From NCBI GenBank assembly GCA_003971905.1, contig RSEE01000039.1:372001-436000 (forward strand): a DNA stretch of 64,000 nucleotides. Reading direction: 5' to 3'. The notes beneath the pieces were generated by a model that saw only the letters and a program-made list of their open reading frames with translations, did not search any database and was not told where the DNA came from. The translations under genes and the position numbers were made by a program. Positions 16,074 to 28,600 of the stretch are shown here, in pieces; within the stretch, counting starts at the first letter, position 1; every line of letters begins with the position of its first letter. This DNA is from Moniliella sp. 'wahieum'. Taxonomy: Eukaryota > Basidiomycota > Moniliellomycetes > Moniliellales > Moniliellaceae.

Positions 16074-16837
16074 GCTGCTGATGGTAGGGGCGGGTGCAAT
16101 GGGCGGCGGGACAGCAGGCGCAGGCAGGGCAGCGCGACGGAGTGGATGACGCTGGCCGTTGGAAGGGGGGGGGGAGGGAGGAGGAGGCGAGGAGCGCAGC
16201 GGCGGGAGCGGGCGGAGGGCGTATAAATACACCGACTGCGCTCTGTGGGCTCGACCAGCGGCCTATCGTCACTAGTCACTCGAGAGGGCTTCGCAGTGCG
16301 TCCAGTGTCCAGAGGACGCAGTTGCGAGGTGCGAGGCTTGGCGCGTGGGACGGGCAGGGAGAGAGCACCCTGCGTGGGCCAAGCCTTCTTCTCGCCGGCA
16401 CACGGCTGAGGCGCCGCCGCAAAGGCCGGACTCAGCACGTGGGTTTGGCTGTGCGCTGTGCACGGGCATCTTCCGTGTTATATAGGTGGTGAGTCCGTCC
16501 AGCCAGCGGCGGCTACGGGGGAGTGAACTGCGGATGGATGATGGCTGGTTCGTGGCGCTGAGGATGGCTGATGCGGTGGTACAAGGACGCGGGTGGCCCC
16601 AGCGCACCCGCCGGCACGGCGCCTGTGCGGACACGCGGTGTGACATCATCCATGTGAACCAGCTCGGCTGTGCGTACTGCGTGCGCTTGCTTGGCCTTGC
16701 CTACGCCGGCAGGCGCCGCGCCCTGTGTCCGCAGCACAGCCTGCACTCCCACCCCCTTGCATCTCCCATCCTCGCCTATGCGAACCCGTCCTCCTACGTC
16801 ACCCACCGCACATTCATTCGCCCAGGCCACCCACCCC
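16074..16837. other. Intergenic, glycosidase promoter and ProRS 3' region
   Basis: Spacer of 760 bp. The left part is the glycosidase promoter. The right part lies downstream of the ProRS stop codon. No gene is seen. An ACTAGTCACT sequence occurs near 16,270, like the short ACTAGT-type runs elsewhere in the window's intergenic DNA. Confidence 0.5.
16222..16229 (-). promoter_or_regulatory. TATA-box-like element of the glycosidase gene
   Basis: TATAAATA on the plus strand (TATTTATA on the minus strand) lies about 150 bp upstream of the glycosidase start at 16073, in otherwise GC-rich DNA. Position and contrast with the surrounding composition support it. Confidence 0.45.
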
Positions 16838-18971
16838 CTAGTACGACCGCCCAAACATGGTCCACCAGCGCCTTCTTGCCGCACTGCGGGCACACCTTGC
16901 CCGCGATCGGCGGGTACGCCGCCTGGTCGTTGGGGATGCACAGCGACTTGGCGCCCATCGACGGCGCACGCTCGTCCACCTCCTCCTCATCCTCCACCGT
17001 CCGCGCCGAGCGGTCCTTGATCGCATCCTCACACGCCTCCTCCTTGCACCACGGGATGATCACATGGTTCTTGGCGTTCAGCAGCGTCGTAAACTCGTCC
17101 CACTCGGTGCACACCTTGCGGTGCGCCGCATACTCCGCCTCCGCCTTGGTGTACATGTCCGACTGGATCGTCTCCAGCAGCTCCGCCACACTCTTCTCGA
17201 TCCCCGCCAGCGGCAGCGCGGCCTTCTTGAACGTATCCCGCCGCGCCGACAGCACCGACTTCTTCTTCAGGTCCAGCGGGCCCAGCTCCAGCCGCACCGG
17301 CACACCCCGCAGCTCCCAGTCGTTGAACTTCCACGCGGGGCTGTAGTTGTCCCGGTCATCAAACTTGGCCCGGATGCCCGCGGCGACGAGCTGCTTCCAG
17401 AGCGCGTCACACGCATCGTGGATTTCCTTCCGCTCCGCATCCGTCGTCTTGACCGTGATGCCAACTGGGATGATCACCACCTGCAGCTTGGCCACGCGCG
17501 GGGGCATGACCAAGCCCTTGTCGTCCCCATGCACCATCACCATCACACCCAGCGTGCGCGTCGACAGGCCCCACGAGTTTTGCCACACGTGGATCTTGCC
17601 CTCTTGGGTCCCGCGCACCGAAGCGTCCGCCGCCGGGTCCTCGACGGTAATGTCAAACATCTTGCTAAAGTTTTGGCCGAGGCAGTGCGACGTGCCGCCC
17701 TGGATGCCACGGCCGACGGCAGGGATAAAGCCCTCGACCGTCGTGGTGAACAGGCCGCCGGCAAACTTTTCCTTTTCCGACTTGACACCCGGCACGACCG
17801 GCAGGGCCAGCAGGTCGGTATACACCCTGCGGTACAAGTCGAGGATGGTGTACACTTCCTCCTCGGCCTCCTTGCGGGTGAGGAACGCAGTGTGGCCCTC
17901 TTGCCACAGGAACTCCCGAGTACGCAGGAACGGCTGCGGGTGCTTGAACTCCCACCGCACCACCGAGTTCCACTGATTCAGCTTCAGCGGCAGGTCGCGG
18001 TGCGACGTGATCCACTTGGCATAGTAGGGGTACATAACCGTCTCACTCGTCGGGCGAATGGCAACCGGCCGTTCCAGTTCGGATTGGCCGGCACGGGTGA
18101 CCCAGGCCACCTCGGGCGCAAAGCCTTCAATGTGGTCCTTCTCCCGTTCCAGCACATCCTGCGAAACAAACATGGGGAAGTAGCAGTCCTCCACCCCCAG
18201 CTTCTTGATCTCCGCATCGAAAAAGCCTTGGATGCACTCCCATACAAAGTAAGACCACGGCTTGATCACATAGCAGCCCGACACATTGTAAAAGTCAATC
18301 ATGTCGCCCTTGCGGAGCCCTGCTGGTACCAATCCGAAAAGTCGCCCTCCTTGCGCACCGTAATCCCAATCAACGACGCATCCTCAATCTTGGCATCATT
18401 CTTTTTGGGGGCAGGCGCTTCTTGGCTGCCGCGGGCGCTGCGGCGCCGCCTCGGTCTGCAGCGCAGCAAAGTCAATCACCTCGGTCTTGACCCCCGTGCT
18501 GGCCAGGTAGGTGGCAATGTCCTGGCCCGACAAGAGGAGCGTCTTGTCGCTCGAGCCAGCGTGCACGGCGTGCTTGGCAGTCGATGCAGCCAGGACGCTA
18601 TCCAGGGCGACCGTCACCTGCTCCGCGTTGGCCTTGGTGATGGACAGCGGCGACACATCGTCCTTGGTAGCGTTGAGCGCGGCGGCCAGCACGTCGGCCG
18701 AAGCGAGGCGCAGGTCCTTGAGACCTAGTTTCTTACCCAGCGGTCCGGAGCTCGTCTCGGTCGTGTCGGCAGCAACGACAACGAGCGGCGTGGCCTTGCC
18801 CTTGGGCTTGAACACGAGCGTCTTGAGGTAAGCGGCCGGGCCCGAGTGGGCCGCAGCGACGGCGGTCTTGTACTCGGCCGGGCTGCTGGCGGGCGCGTGC
18901 GCGACAGGCGCGTCGTGGCCAGCGATGGAGAGAGTGGCGAGCTGGGCCTGGATGTCGGCAAGCGTCGGCAT
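16838..18971 (-). CDS. Cytosolic prolyl-tRNA synthetase with N-terminal YbaK-like domain
   Basis: Charges tRNA-Pro in the cytosol. Residues about 30-170 form a YbaK/ProX-like editing-type domain (YLKTLVFKPKGK, DTTETSSGPLGKKLG), the arrangement known from fungal ProRS such as yeast Yhr020w. A Lys/Pro-rich linker leads to the class II catalytic core (SGCYVIKPWSYFVWE, RPTSETVMYPYYAKW, motif 2 RWEFKHPQPFLRTREFLW, GGTSHCLGQNFSKMF). The anticodon-binding domain follows (GDDKGLVMPPRVA), then the eukaryote-type C-terminal zinc domain (IIPWCKEEACE, CPQCGKK), ending GRSY. Single-base losses are inferred near 18,420, 18,325 (G run) and 16,855; restoring the last gives the conserved FGRSY end at 16838. 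No intron is seen. It is divergent from DDX41, with 320 bp between start codons. Confidence 0.93.
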
Positions 18972-19291
18972 GGCGGAGCAGCGGCAGCGGCACACACAGG
19001 TGGTGGAGGTGGAGAGGGGTGGGCGCGGAGGGAAGATGGGACGAAGAACAAAGAACTAGCGCCCGCCGCAGCCGCGCACTGTCCCTGTGCGGGCTGGAAT
19101 GACTCACACGTCAGGCGACCACTCGCATTCCGCCGCGGGTTCCGCGCGTGTGTGATAACAAAGGCACGCACCCAGCCTGCAACACAGGTGCTGTAACCGG
19201 TAACCAGAGATGGGCATGGATGGTACGCCGCAGCCTGCCGCTACCACCGCCACCGCCACCGCCATACCACCACCACCCCACTCCCTCCCCC

Positions 19292-21188
19292 ATGGCCGCC
19301 ACAGCCGACAGTCTGTCCTCGCTCCAGTCGCTCAAGCGGCGCCGCACTGAGACCGCCGCCCGCGACCCCTATGATGTGTCGGACGACGAGTATGTTCCGC
19401 TCAACGTGCGTCGCCGCCGGCAGCTGGAGCGAGCGAGCGCGCGTGTGGGCAAGGCTGCGCTGGCTCCGGCCGCCAGTACCTCCTCGGCGCCCGGTTCGGA
19501 CGCGCGGGTGGCGAGGACGAGTCGGGTGAAGACCCCGATGCACCGGAGGGAGGGAACGGTGCCCCGCAGCGGTCGCACCGGAGGCTGCTGGACGAGGCGC
19601 GGGAGCTGCGCGAAAAGGAAAAATACGAAAGTAAGACCGAGGCCCAACGTCTGGCCGAGGAGGAGCGTCAAATTCTCGCCGCGCATCTGGCCAAGAACAA
19701 GCGCTTGGCAGGTGCCAACGAACTGGCCCAAGGAATTTCGTACGTGGAACCCATCACTACCTCGTGGCGCCCCCCAAGTTTATTGCCGACATGTCGGCAG
19801 CCGAGATGGAGGCGGTGCGCAAGACCCATCATATCCTCACCGATGGCGAGGACGTACCGCCTTGCATCACCAACTTTCGCGACATGTGCATCCCCGAGCC
19901 TCTGCTCCGCTATCTCCGCCAAGAAAAGAAGATCAAGAAGCCTACGCCCATCCAGATGCAGGGGCTGCCCACCGCCTTTGCCGGACGGGACATGATTGGG
20001 ATTGCGTTTACTGGTTCGGGCAAAACGCTCGCCTTTACTTTGCCCATTGTTCTGTTTGCAGCGGAGGACGAGATGCGGTTGCCCTATGATCGTGGGGAAG
20101 GGCCGACCGGGCTGATTGTGTGTCCGTCGCGCGAGCTGGCGCGTCAAACCTACGAAAACACCAAGGCCATGTGCGAAGTGTTGGCCCAGGCAGGCTACCC
20201 TTTGGTCCAGGTGCTGCTGGCGATTGGAGGGATCAATATGGCAGAACAACAGGATGTGCTTTCGCGCGGGTTCCATATTGTGATTGCGACGCCCGGGCGA
20301 CTGCAGGACATGTTGCAGCGAAAACGGCTGAACCTGACCAGCTGCAAGTACCTCTGCATGGACGAGGCGGATCGGATGATTGACATGGGCTTTGAAGAAG
20401 ATGTGCGCAACATCATGTCCTTTTTCCAGCATCAACGACAAACGCTCCTCTTTAGCGCCACCATGCCGCGCAAAATCCAAGATTTTGCCGAACAAAGTCT
20501 GATCAAGCCCGTGGTGGTCAATGTGGGTCGGGCGGGGGCGGCGAGCATGGCGATCGACCAGGTGATTGAAGAGGTGGCACCCGAAGCCAAGATGCCCATG
20601 CTGGTGCAGACCATCTACAAGACCGCACCGCCGACGATTGTGTTTAGTGATAATAAGAACGAAGTGGACGATATCCAAGAGTACCTGCTGATGCACGGCA
20701 TCTCAGCCGTCGCCATTCACGGGTCCAAGTCGCAAGAGGAACGCGAGTTTGCCATCAAGGCGTTCAAGACGGGCCAAAAAGACGTGATGGTTGCCTCGGG
20801 GGTGGCGAGCAAAGGATTGGACTTTAACGAGATCCAACATGTCATCAACTACACCATGCCCAAAGAGATTGAAGATTATGTGCATCAGATTGGCCGCACA
20901 GGCCGCTCGGGCAAGCGGGGGACGGCGACCACGTTTGTCAATCGCTCCACCCCAGACCAAACCTTGTTGGACTTGAAGTACCTGCTACTGGAAGCGGGGC
21001 AACCAGTGCCTGCCTTCCTGACGGAAATCGAGGATCCCCATGCGGCGCTGGTGGGCACCGGAGGCGCAACCCAGGGCTGCTCCTACTGCGGTGGCTTGGG
21101 CCACTCGATCCGCGACTGCCCCAAGTTGGAGGGCACCCAGCGGCGGCAAACCGCCACTTTTTCCCGCGGGGATGGCGGTGGGTTCTGA
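19292..21188 (+). CDS. DDX41: DEAD-box RNA helicase DDX41/Abstrakt family
   Basis: ATP-dependent RNA helicase of the late spliceosome (C complex); absent from budding yeast but widespread in other fungi. The N-terminal region (DPYDVSDDEYVPL) carries acidic and coiled-coil-prone stretches. The core begins at WRPPKFIADM. It has the Q motif KKPTPIQMQGLP, motif I FTGSGKT, PSRELA, DEAD in MDEADRM, SAT, ASKGLDF and HQIGRTGRSG. A CCHC zinc knuckle (CSYCGGLGHSIRDC) near the C-terminus is diagnostic for DDX41. The catalytic part reads open from about 19,760 to the stop. The N-terminal part (about 19,480-19,760) needs one or two base insertions to keep LLDEARELREKEKYE and LAEEERQILAAHL in frame. The start at 19292 follows CCCC and matches the family N-terminus (DSLSSLQSLKRRR). 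Confidence 0.95.
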
Positions 21189-21631
21189 TCTGGCTCGGTT
21201 CCCTAGCACGAACCGGGGGACGCGGATCGCAATTCAATTCATAGCTGTGGTGCCTACCGCTGTACAACTGGGAGCGAATCTTATTCGGTGACAAGAGGGA
21301 ACCAGAGGAAGAATCAGGATGGACAACCTTTGAGGAGCGTGAGAACGGCTAGCGTGGACCATAGGTCTTAAACCTTGGGATGTATATGTCAAAAACAGGT
21401 GGCGGCAGACGGTACGATAGCGAAGGAGAGAGGCGGCTACCAATCACAGCCCATCCCGCCCAAGCCGAGCGGGACAAGCTTACAAGCATACCATACACGT
21501 TGAGCCTAAGTAGATGCGAAATGGAAATCGTACAAGAAATGCGGGTCATGGGGAAGGAACTGGGAGAACGGACGAGAACGAAAAAACAAGGGCGGGCGTG
21601 GCAACGAGGAGGGGAATCGTGACTATCCTCG
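21189..21631. other. Intergenic between convergent genes
   Basis: Spacer of about 440 bp containing the 3' ends of DDX41 and the fasciclin protein. It is purine-rich on the plus strand between about 21,290 and 21,630. Nothing else is seen. Confidence 0.6.
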
Positions 21632-24600
21632 TTACTCCTCTTCTCCCTCGAGCGGCTCGGCAAGACGACGTGCGCGACGGTGCTCCTCACATACTTGGAA
21701 CAAGCGGTAGACCAGGAAACACCCTGCTCCCACAGCCGCCAGGAACAGCAGCCAGGCCGTCCAATGCTGTTGGGGCGTATCCCACAGCGGGTTGTACACC
21801 AAAACCGAGTCAATCAACAGCACCCCGCCACTGTTGACAGCACTTGACCGCGAACTGGGGCGCTTGCTTCGAAACGGCACTTGCACCCCGTGGTCCACCA
21901 CATGGGCCGAATGGCCCTTTCCCGACGCTGAACCGTAGGCGTTGTTGATTCCGACCAGGTAGGTGGGCCCTTGGCCGCTGCCCAATGGCGGGCTCCTTTC
22001 TTTCTCGCTCGAGGCCGGTGCGACACGCAGAACCAGTTGGTTCAAACGGTTGTTGGCGCACGCCCCCACACCACGCCATCCGTGAGGTCCAATGGGGTGA
22101 ACCCATGTAGGGTTGGTCCGGTGCGGGGCCGGGGGGGGCAGGAGGCCAAGGCAGATCGGGAGATGGACGCTTGGGGAACCATCCCAACTTGGTCCAGCCG
22201 CGCCACCCGAAAAAAGTGGAGCGGATGGGGGCGCGTCGTCTTCCGCCCCTCGGTACGCCACCCGTTGTGCCAAGGAGTGAGCAATCGTCCGTCGCACCGG
22301 GCAACTTGATCAGATGGCGAGCAACAAACGCCTCGCGCGCTTCCGAGTTGTTGTGCAACAGGGCCAGGAGGCGTGGTGAGAACGCTCCGGATTTGGGTGC
22401 GAGAAGAACGTACGGCATTGGCGCATGGGGGTCCCCTTCGGTCCCATTGTTCGAGGCCGCAGTGGCAGACGTAGAATCCGACCCCAGAATATGAGCAAAG
22501 CGCGTCTTGGATACCAACTCGTACATCTCCGTCACATCCGACGAAAGCAACAGGTCCGCCTAGAGAACGTCAGCCAGTGAACACAGAAACAAGAACCACA
22601 CGTACAATCGTCACTTCCAGATCGGCAGGGAGAAGGAGCGAGTCCACAAGATGGATAACACCCGTGTTGGTCAAGAGGTCGTGCTTGCCTTGGAGGTCCG
22701 CCACCACATCCTGCCCCCGCTCAGGCGTAGCGGCGAACAAGGAGGCGCCATGGTGCGGCGAGCTGTACGACCCAAGAGAAACGTCCTCGCCCTCGAGAGT
22801 TTCGAAGACGGGAGGAGAAGGGGTCAGGGTCGGAGAAGAGGTGAGAGGGATCTGACCATGTAGTGTGATCATGGACGGGGAGGAGGGGAAGTCTTCCGTA
22901 TAAACCACATCATGAACAAAACAAACTCCGTAACGCGAGCAAGGTTGGAGAGGAGCGAGTGATCGCATTGAGGAACAATTTACCCAGACGCTGCGCAGAC
23001 AGAGCTTCATCCCGCGGTACAAGTCCCGTAATGTTCTGCCCCCGTTCAAGGAGCGAGCGCGTTTTCTCTGTTGCAGACAGCCAGGAGGCAAAGAGGGCCA
23101 CTCCCCCCTCAGAAGAGGGGGATTGGCTCAAGTCCCCCGCCAACACTAAGAAGAACGTTGAACACGTCTTTGGGGGGCTTGAGTGCTCCACGAAGGAACC
23201 AAAGTACGTCCCCCCTTGAGCCCACTGTGATGGGTTCCAGGTCCAGGGCCGCGCGTCCACCAAAGTAACTTGGACTGAACTGGAGGCACGGGTGCTGGGG
23301 AGCGTCGTCTCGTCCTTATGGTCATGGTCATGGTCATCTTCATCATCGTGATCGTCGCCAGCGGGGATCTGCACTTGCACATCGAGCCGTTGACGCCGGC
23401 CACCCAATCCAGAAGGGTAGAGCTGGGTAGGTAAAAGGTACCGATATTGGATCCATTTCTGCTACTGGAAATTTGCATCCCTGGATCGGTTAGGTTGAAC
23501 AGACCCCATCCGGCAGGGAGAATGTGGTAGCTGAGTTGATCCTTGAGCTTCTCCCGCGCCACTTCGTTGGCTTGCCAGTTTGGTGGCTCTTTGTGCATCA
23601 ACGTCCCTTTCCGTTGTATTATACCCAGGAGCAAATCGACCAAAGGGAGAGCAAGTCCAGTCAAAAAATCGTCTGTGAGTGCCAGTACAGTAAGTCGGTC
23701 AGGGACCTTGTCCTCGGGAAGGGATTTCTCCCCCGCTGGGGTGAGAAGGGTCCTCTAGCGTCGGCCATGCCGGTTGATTGATAGCCCACCCAACCCATTC
23801 TGTTGCACAGATCGGCAAACTGGCCCGCCCCCGAGCCGCGGACGCGATGCATGTTCATAGGGAGGATCGACCGTGCCGGGGCAACATGGTAGGGCGACAA
23901 GACCGAACCCAGTAGATGGACCACCCCATTTCCACCAGTATAGACTCTTCCACCACCTCGGCCGGGCCAAGTTGCGGGCCATTGTCGTCACTTCCGTGGG
24001 GATCGAGAGTATACGATCCACCAAGCGCCATGGTGATGTTCTGTTTCCGTTCCTGGAAGGGGAGATAGAGTACTTTCTCTTTGGCGGCAATATGCCACGC
24101 CACCAACTTGGCGCGGTCATGGGCAGCGAGGGAGTCGTTGGCGTCCTCGAGCCAGGTTGACTCATCCAAAGTGAGCCCGGAGGCGGAAGAAAGAAAGGCC
24201 GGGTCGGTGGGCAGAAAGCAGTAGATCCGCCGAGTCCAAGGGGACCGGTAAGGGGAGGCGTCCCGTTCCTAGATCCATGAGGCGGGAGAGGTAGCTCAGT
24301 TGAGGGTGAGTCCGCATCAAAGTAGTAAGCGGGGGAGGACGTTCTAGCACCCCATCTACAGCCACGACCAGACCTTTGGTGCAATTGATGCCATACAGAC
24401 CCTCTGCGGTGCGAATTGTCGCCGAGGAGTTGGAGGCAGAGGTGGTGTTGGGCGAAGCAACAGGGCCATAGGACCAGCCAAAGGTGACGTTGCCCGAGTA
24501 GTCAACGAAAATTTGTTGGTGGCCAGTCAGGACTGGGGCCAAGGATGCAGCCTGGCCAGCATTTCTGCGGTGCGGGACAAGCAGTGTGGCTCGAGATGCC

Positions 24601-25092
24601 GGCCATGCGACGTGGGAGGGTGGATGAGCTGCGGGAGAAGGGAGCGGCGGACGATGTGGTACTGCAGCAACGAAGCCAGCTCGGCGTCAACAGCGTCTGG
24701 TTTGGAGGCGGTGGCGTTGAAGAGAGACGCGAGAGCCAAACGCTGGGTCTTCTCGGCCACCGAGTCGTTGGCGAACGCCTGCTGTACAGCGGGCGGCCAG
24801 GCGGAGTCGACGGGCGCAATGAAGGTGAGCTTGGTACCCTGGTGCTGCATATCATTGATGGACGGGATGATCCGTGCGCGCTGGAGAGCCGTACCAGCAC
24901 CCTATGGTCTGCTGAAGCAGCGAGCAGGTCCAGCACGTTGCTCTGGACGCCACCATGGTCCTGATGGGGTGTGATGGGCCACGGCGGTGCATGCGCTTCG
25001 GGTGCTGTGGCGGCGGCGGTGGATGGTGGGGAGGGAGCAGATGCGGCTGCTATGGCGGTGGCGATGACGGTGGTGATGAAGAGGACGAGCAT
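21632..25092 (-). CDS. Fasciclin (FAS1)-repeat type I membrane protein
   Basis: Large secretory-pathway protein with several FAS1 adhesion modules, like S. pombe SPAC22H12.05c and yeast Ylr001c (vacuole-associated). The start at 25092 gives a signal peptide (MLVLFITTVIATAIAAASA). FAS1 hallmarks recur along the chain: TFIAPVDSAW and LLQYHIVRRSLLP, GINCTKGLVVAVDGVL, LSYHILPAGWGLFNL, NTGVIHLVDSLLLP and VLLIDSVLVYNPLW. That suggests at least four modules. A His/Asp-rich stretch (HDDEDDHDHDHKDE) lies around 23,310-23,360. One transmembrane helix (AWLLFLAAVGAGCFLVYRLF) precedes a short acidic tail ending EGEEE. An intron at 22560-22605 (GTACGT, CTAG) fits in phase; others are likely near 22,860-22,940 and in 23,650-23,870. 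Many frame changes make exact exon limits uncertain. Confidence 0.8.
23316..23360. repeat. ATGGTC triplet-type repeat coding for His/Asp run
   Basis: Tandem ATGGTC units followed by TCATCATCG within the fasciclin gene. On the coding strand they produce alternating Asp and His, a possible metal-binding or simply disordered acidic segment. Confidence 0.6.
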
Positions 25093-25236
25093 GCCCGGGC
25101 TGCGCGAGTCTGCGCATGGCGAGGCGGCCGAGGATGGGGATGGAGGTGGGGCTGGTGGGGGGCGACACAAAGCCACACGAGCTGCTGTTGTGCCTGTGAA
25201 ATGACGGCCGAATTAATTAACTGCTCCCCAGCGGAT

Positions 25237-25261
25237 GTGCCAGCACTGGTATTTATTATGG
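25237..25261 (-). promoter_or_regulatory. TATA-like element of the fasciclin gene
   Basis: ATAATAAATACC on the minus strand lies about 160 bp upstream of the start codon at 25092, between that gene and the tRNA-Met gene. It could equally be incidental AT-rich DNA flanking the tRNA. Confidence 0.35.
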
Positions 25262-25280
25262 GTGCGGGCCATGGCAAACC

Positions 25281-25382
25281 GCTTCGTTGGCGCAGTTGGC
25301 TAGCGCGCAGGTCTCATACTCCCTGTATGAGTGGTCCATCCACGCCATCCTGAGGTCGCCAGTTCGAGCCTGGCACGAAGCA
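25281..25382 (+). tRNA. tRNA-Met(CAU), elongator, with 28-nt intron
   Basis: Acceptor arms GCTTCGT and ACGAAGC pair perfectly, and the T arm has GTTCGAGCC with flanking GCCAG/CTGGC. The anticodon CAT sits in TCTCATA. A 28-nt intron (25319-25346) follows the base after the anticodon. Removing it gives the anticodon stem CAGGT/TCCTG, including the U-U pair typical of elongator tRNA-Met. Box A (GGCGCAGTTGG) and box B (GTTCGAGCC) are evident. Initiator features are absent. Confidence 0.93.
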
Positions 25383-25676
25383 ATTATTTTTGCTGAGTTC
25401 TTCCCGCTTACCCCCCTGTTCTCTCCCAATGTCTCCCCCATTGAAATGGGAACCTCCCGACAACCTTTACTGGCTTCTTTTGCTCCCTATGGCTGGTGCA
25501 TGGTTGGAAGCACTCGGTATCCCAGCACAAGCGTAGTCTACTAAGAGTGAGTGCAGATATACAAAGCGTTGGTATGGCAACATGAGAATAGATGCGATTC
25601 GCTACACGGTGCACACGCTTTTGCAGATGGGGGAGGGCAGGGAACAGGACAGACGGCTGGAAACAATCAGCAGCAA

Positions 25677-28600
25677 TCACGCCGTCTTCTGCTTCTTGCT
25701 CTTCTTCTTGCTCTTCTTCGACGCCATACTTCCCGTCGCACTGACCATCGACTGGTCCGGGACCTCATCCAGGGCAGACACAAAGGAGGCACCGTCGTGT
25801 CCGCGTCGGGGTACAGCGACGTGTCCTCCTGCGGCTCCTCAGCCGCCGAGCGCTTCTTGCTCTTGTCCTTGGAGTCTTTGTGCGCCACCGAGGAAGCTTC
25901 CTTGTCCAATGGGGCCCCCACCATGCCCAGCAGCTGCTTGGCAAGCCCATGCACACTCTTTGTGGCCCCATACACCCCACCAGTCAGCGCCATGTACAGT
26001 GCGTTCAACCGATCTCCTCTTTGGAGCCTTCGGCCTTGCCGTCCACACGCCGCCGCATCCTCTGAACCGCCATGAGGAACTTGATCTCCTCCTTGGCCCG
26101 AGTGGGAGTGGGGGTGGAAAGGCCGGCCTCCTCCTCCGCCAGACTAAGGGCAGCGTTGAACACCTGGGAGAGGTACGCTTGCACCTCCTTGGGCTTGCCC
26201 GTCGCACCCTTCGTTGCTCCCAGTACTGCCTGGTTGGCCACAACCTGGACCAACGCCAATGCTTGGAGCGGCTGTGTCTTCTTCTCTTCTTGAAGCGTCA
26301 GAGCAGGCAAGGGGACTTCGCGCACGGCCCAGCCCAGTTGTGGGAAGCGGTTCAAGGCATCAGACAAGAACTTGGCCCGAATGGACGACTTGCGGTTCTC
26401 GCCCAACCCAAGCGAGGCCTGATTGCTTCAGTGTAAGCCGCCACTAGAGCGCTCCGCCCCTCTAGAGGAGGAGTGCAGCAGCGATCGGGTGAGGAAGAGA
26501 GTCACCTTCTCGGCTTCCTGTGCAGCAGGGGAGTGGTTGGGCTCGACAAGGTGGCCAAAAGTTTGGTTACCAACTCGGTCGCTTGCGTCCGGGCCGATCC
26601 TTCGGGCAAAGAGATGGGTTCCTTGGCCCCCACAATCCGAGCGATCAATGCGGTTGCCTTGGCTGCTTTGATGCCACTTGCCTCGGCACGAGCTTGGCGG
26701 GCCTTGGACTTGGTCTTGCTCTTGTCCGCTTTGCTCTTCGACGCCGCCCTGTTGTCCGCCTGAGCGTCCGTGACAATGGCCAGCAACGGCTCCAGAAGGA
26801 AATGACAGTGGAAGATTGGCTGCCGGCGTTGGGCGCTCTTGCCCAGCGGAGTGGGCCACCTTGATGCTTTTGCGCACAAACAATCCAGAGGTCCAGCAGG
26901 CGGTTCTGCACTGCCGCGGCTGCTGCCGCCTGTGCCCGCTTGGACTTGGTGGAGGATCCCTCGGCTGCACGCTGACGCAGGCGGAAGATCTGAGCCAACT
27001 TGCTGTCCAGCGCCAACATCTCCTCGTCGCCTGCCACAACCGACTCGGCATCCTCGGCATCCTCATCCCCATCGTCTCCCAAAGCCTCCTCAAGCTTCTT
27101 GACCAATTCGGGATCCAGCTCGCCATCCTCCTCTCCGTCTGACTCCGCTTCCGAGTCGGAGGAGCTGAGGTCCGAATCCTCCTCCTCTTCCTCTACACCC
27201 GACATGGCATCTCCTCTTCTTCCATCCTCCTCTTCCTCCTCCTCCTCGTCTTCCAGTGGAGGAGAAGCTGCCTCACCACCGCCTCAATCGCCGAAGGGGT
27301 CAATTGGGCCGCGTACGCCGCAAACGTGCGTTCGGCCACAGAGCGAAGGAACGCGACGGTTGCTCGGTGCAGACCAAGACGGCTTGAATGAGTAGGCCAT
27401 CGTCCTCTTCCTCCTGATCCACCACAAGCAGGGCTTGGGACAAGGCCTCGGCACCGCCCTGCGGTTCCTTGAGCGTGTACAAACCACAGGCGACAACCAA
27501 GTCGCGCAGAGCCAAGTCGGTCGAACCCTGTCGGGACTGCAACCTGGCTACCACCGTGCGAGCCTGCTGGAGTGCCACAGCTGGGTCCACCTCGTGCTCG
27601 TGCTCCCGTTCAGTCAGAGGCGCCCCGGCCAGCGCCTCGCCCACCCGACTGGGCAAGAGCCAGGAGGCGGTTGGGACCGCCGGGCCGGCGGACGAACGAC
27701 GCTTCTTCCCCTTTGGCTTGGCCGACTCGGTCGGGAACGCAGCCGAGGCCAACGTCCCAATTCGTTCCCACACCCACGGGAGCCAGTGGGTCTCTGCCTC
27801 ACTCAGATCACCAAGAGCCGAAAGGAGGCGGCCCAAAGCAAAGGGGGCCAAGGCCAATGCCTGCTCCGAAACGGGGATCGGCACAGTCATACCCTCCGGG
27901 GGGACAAACCCTTGCTTGGGTGCGACCGAAGCGTACAGGGACAACAATCCCAGCACCTGATGCGCCGTCGCTTCCTCCTTCTTCCCACCGACGCGGAGAA
28001 TGTGGATGAGCTCATCCAAGGCCCAAGCAGCTCGGGGAGGAATGGTCTTTTCCTCTTGCTCCTCAGAGGGGGGGTCTGGAGGAATGTAGTGAGCGTCTCC
28101 TGCACCGTCGCAAGGTACTTTTGGGTCTCGCTAGGGTCCTGTACCAGGCCAGAAAGTACAGTAGCAGGGGATGTGCCGACTGTGCCTTGGTCAGGGTGCT
28201 CGCCAAGGTGCACCCGTTCCAGAATGGTGCGTGCCAAGGTGGGGGTCTGGGCGACGTACCAAGCGTGTCGAGCGTCTGTACCGCAGCGGCGTAAAGAAGC
28301 CGGTCGGATTTCCTCGAGTGGTAAGCGAGTTGCCGCACCAAATTGGACGTCAAGAGCGGAGCGATCAGCTGCGCGCCAGTCCCCGTTGGCTCAAAGCCAA
28401 GAGCGTCGTCTGGAACACTTGAAGCCCCACAGCTTGCGCTCGGCCGAGGCCGAATCGGCCAGCAGGGTTTCGTCCACCACCGAAGTCCAGATTGCGGCGA
28501 GGGGAGCAGACCCCTTTGGAAGAGGCTCAGGAGACGAGTAAAGCTCGACAAGCAGGCGCAAACTCATGGGTAACTCGGCCGACCAGGTACTGGCCCGCTT

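Noticed and set aside
16857-18728. A 623-residue open frame on the plus strand
   Set aside because: It is exactly antisense to prolyl-tRNA synthetase, rich in His, Arg and Leu, and without a domain; a by-product of GC-rich coding bias.
19668-20696. A 342-residue open frame on the minus strand
   Set aside because: Antisense to the DDX41 helicase core.
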